Of a stretch of DNA of 6,899 nt, positions 6,224-6,899 are shown piece after piece. The first letter of the stretch is position 1. The number at the start of each line of letters is the position of its first letter. The notes beneath the pieces were generated by a model. That model did no database searches and was not told where the DNA came from. It worked only from the letters and a program-made list of their open reading frames with translations. Position numbers and translations under genes: made by a program. This DNA is from an uncultured Chthoniobacterales bacterium (GTDB lineage: Bacteria; Verrucomicrobiota; Verrucomicrobiia; Chthoniobacterales; UBA10450): the NCBI GenBank assembly GCA_955652155.1, contig CATPAT010000296.1:1-6899 (forward strand), read 5' to 3'.

Positions 6224-6273
6224 CTGCCGCCGTCTCTGGCGGCAGTCTGCCGATGAGGACATCGGCAGCTACA
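6219..6273. repeat. REPIN-like element: two inverted GTAG-headed hairpins
   Basis: The plus strand reads GTAG (6220-6223), then hairpin 1, CTGCCGCC (6224-6231) with GGCGGCAG (6238-6245) around a 6-base loop. After a single T (6246) comes hairpin 2, CTGCCGATG (6247-6255) with CATCGGCAG (6260-6268) around AGGA, and then CTAC (6269-6272). Read from the other strand, the right half is also GTAG followed by a hairpin beginning CTGCCG, so the two halves are inverted copies. The outer bases TGTAG and CTACA pair too, giving a nearly perfect three-way junction; alternatively TGTAGCTGCCG (6219-6229) pairs with CGGCAGCTACA (6263-6273) over 11 bases. A GTAG tetranucleotide before a hairpin is the known mark of REP sequences moved by RAYT (TnpA-REP) transposases, and two in inverted orientation form a REPIN/BIME. 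It lies between converging genes, where it may also block or end transcription and protect mRNA 3' ends. No RAYT gene is in the window. Confidence 0.75.
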
Positions 6274-6283
6274 ATCCCCTGAC

Positions 6284-6742
6284 TCAGCGCGGCGGTTGAG
6301 TGGTGAATGTGACGTTGTCGATCTGCCACCGGCTCACCGGATGGGAAGTGGCGAGCTGCAGAATCGCTCCCTGTGCTGGATAATTGAGATGCGCCGTGAA
6401 AATACCGCGGGGTTCAAAAAAGTAAGATTCGAAGGTCACGTTCTCGTCGATCTGAATCGGCTGGGACGGAACTCCAAACTGAGCAAAGCGCTGAATCATG
6501 TAATCGCGCTGCGACGGCGGTAAATCGAGCTTTGCTTGTGGGCCGAGACGAGCCTCGAGATATTGACGATCGTGATCGACCATGAGTCGCTTCACGGTTT
6601 CACGCGCAAAGTCGCGGGCCTCGCGATCCGTCGCTGCTTTGGTTGAATAGAGGTACCACAAGCCGCCGCCAATCAACGCCAGGAGGATGATGACCACGAC
6701 CAAGCCCTCGCCGGATAATTTCCAGTTCGTATTTGTTTTCAT
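6284..6742 (-). CDS. Single-pass membrane protein of unknown function
   Basis: The protein has 152 residues. A short basic, polar N-terminus (MKTNTNWKLSGEG) is followed by one membrane segment at about 14-32 (LVVVIILLALIGGGLWYLY), after which residues 33-152 should lie outside the inner membrane. The outer part begins with a charged helical stretch (ATDREARDFARETVKRLMVD) and continues with beta-like sequence (ENVTFESYFFEPRGIFTAHL; SRWQIDNVTFTTQ). I do not recognise a family. The start at 6742 is supported by AGG at 6749-6751, six bases upstream on this strand, and by a one-base TGATG overlap with the upstream partial gene, which indicates a shared transcript. Its 3' end lies 11 bases from the inverted-repeat element and faces the NUDIX-like gene. 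Confidence 0.75.
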   Translation of the reverse strand: MKTNTNWKLSGEGLVVVIILLALIGGGLWYLYSTKAATDREARDFARETVKRLMVDHDRQYLEARLGPQAKLDLPPSQRDYMIQRFAQFGVPSQPIQIDENVTFESYFFEPRGIFTAHLNYPAQGAILQLATSHPVSRWQIDNVTFTTQPPR

Positions 6743-6899
6743 CAGTAACCTAATCCTAAACCTTTAATCACTTCGCCATTTTTAATCAGCGCGCCGTGCT
6801 GTTGCATTCCGGTGTAGGCGCCAAATCGATTACGCGCGTTCACTTTAAATTGCACGAGATAACCATAAAGATGCTGGCCGTTCTTGCCGAGATCGACCG
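6742..6899 (-). CDS. C-terminal fragment of an unknown protein
   Basis: On the minus strand, the frame entering from the right edge is open for 51 codons and stops at TGA (6742-6744). The start lies beyond the window. The visible peptide includes GQHLYGYLVQFKVNARNRFG and ends GEVIKGLGLGY. Alternation of hydrophobic and polar residues with several Gly and aromatic residues suggests beta structure, but no family can be named. The reading frame is supported by its overlap with the next gene: its TGA and the following ATG share one base, a common arrangement in translationally coupled pairs. The AGGA and AGG motifs that serve the next gene lie inside its last codons. Confidence 0.6.
   Translation of the reverse strand, partial: VDLGKNGQHLYGYLVQFKVNARNRFGAYTGMQQHGALIKNGEVIKGLGLGY

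Noticed and set aside
6219..6273. Classic intrinsic terminator
   Set aside because: The hairpins are strong, but no T-run follows on either strand. The paired GTAG heads fit a REP-type element better, although it might still reduce read-through.

Overview
The window is an ordinary-looking bacterial chromosomal segment, moderately GC-rich and densely coded. Gene content (a secreted PagL-like protein with an outer-membrane-type C-terminus, so a diderm cell; a membrane-fused spermidine-synthase-like protein; a phytoene-dehydrogenase-like oxidoreductase) and the general look of the proteins suggest a Gram-negative environmental bacterium. Verrucomicrobiota (soil Chthoniobacterales-like) is my best guess, but this is impression rather than proof.

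Layout, plus strand, 1-6223: the last 55 codons of a class-III aminotransferase (AGXT2-like); a small putatively exported protein of unknown function that starts at or just after the aminotransferase stop; a 943-residue multi-pass membrane protein fused to a spermidine-synthase-like domain and a helical TPR-like tail; a 499-residue FAD-dependent oxidoreductase of the phytoene dehydrogenase-related type; a 201-residue outer-membrane PagL-like acyloxyacyl hydrolase; and a 205-residue NUDIX-like protein that starts inside the previous stop codon (TGATG). Gaps are 34 to 52 bases or overlaps, so all six could be co-transcribed, but they do not form an obvious single pathway.

Minus strand, 6284-6899: a single-pass membrane protein of unknown function, and upstream of it, again joined by a TGATG overlap, the C-terminus of another unknown protein. 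This two-gene unit converges on the plus-strand group.

Between the converging groups, at 6219-6273, lies the most interesting element: two short hairpins in inverted orientation, each preceded by GTAG. This is the architecture of a REPIN (paired REP sequences mobilised by RAYT transposases). Its GTAG head supplies the TAG stop codon of the NUDIX-like gene. A second, different short dispersed-type palindrome lies at 548-574, just before the membrane/spermidine-synthase fusion. No gap exceeds about 60 bases, and I saw no rRNA, tRNA, CRISPR or insertion sequence. I found no convincing evidence of a wholly new multi-gene system.
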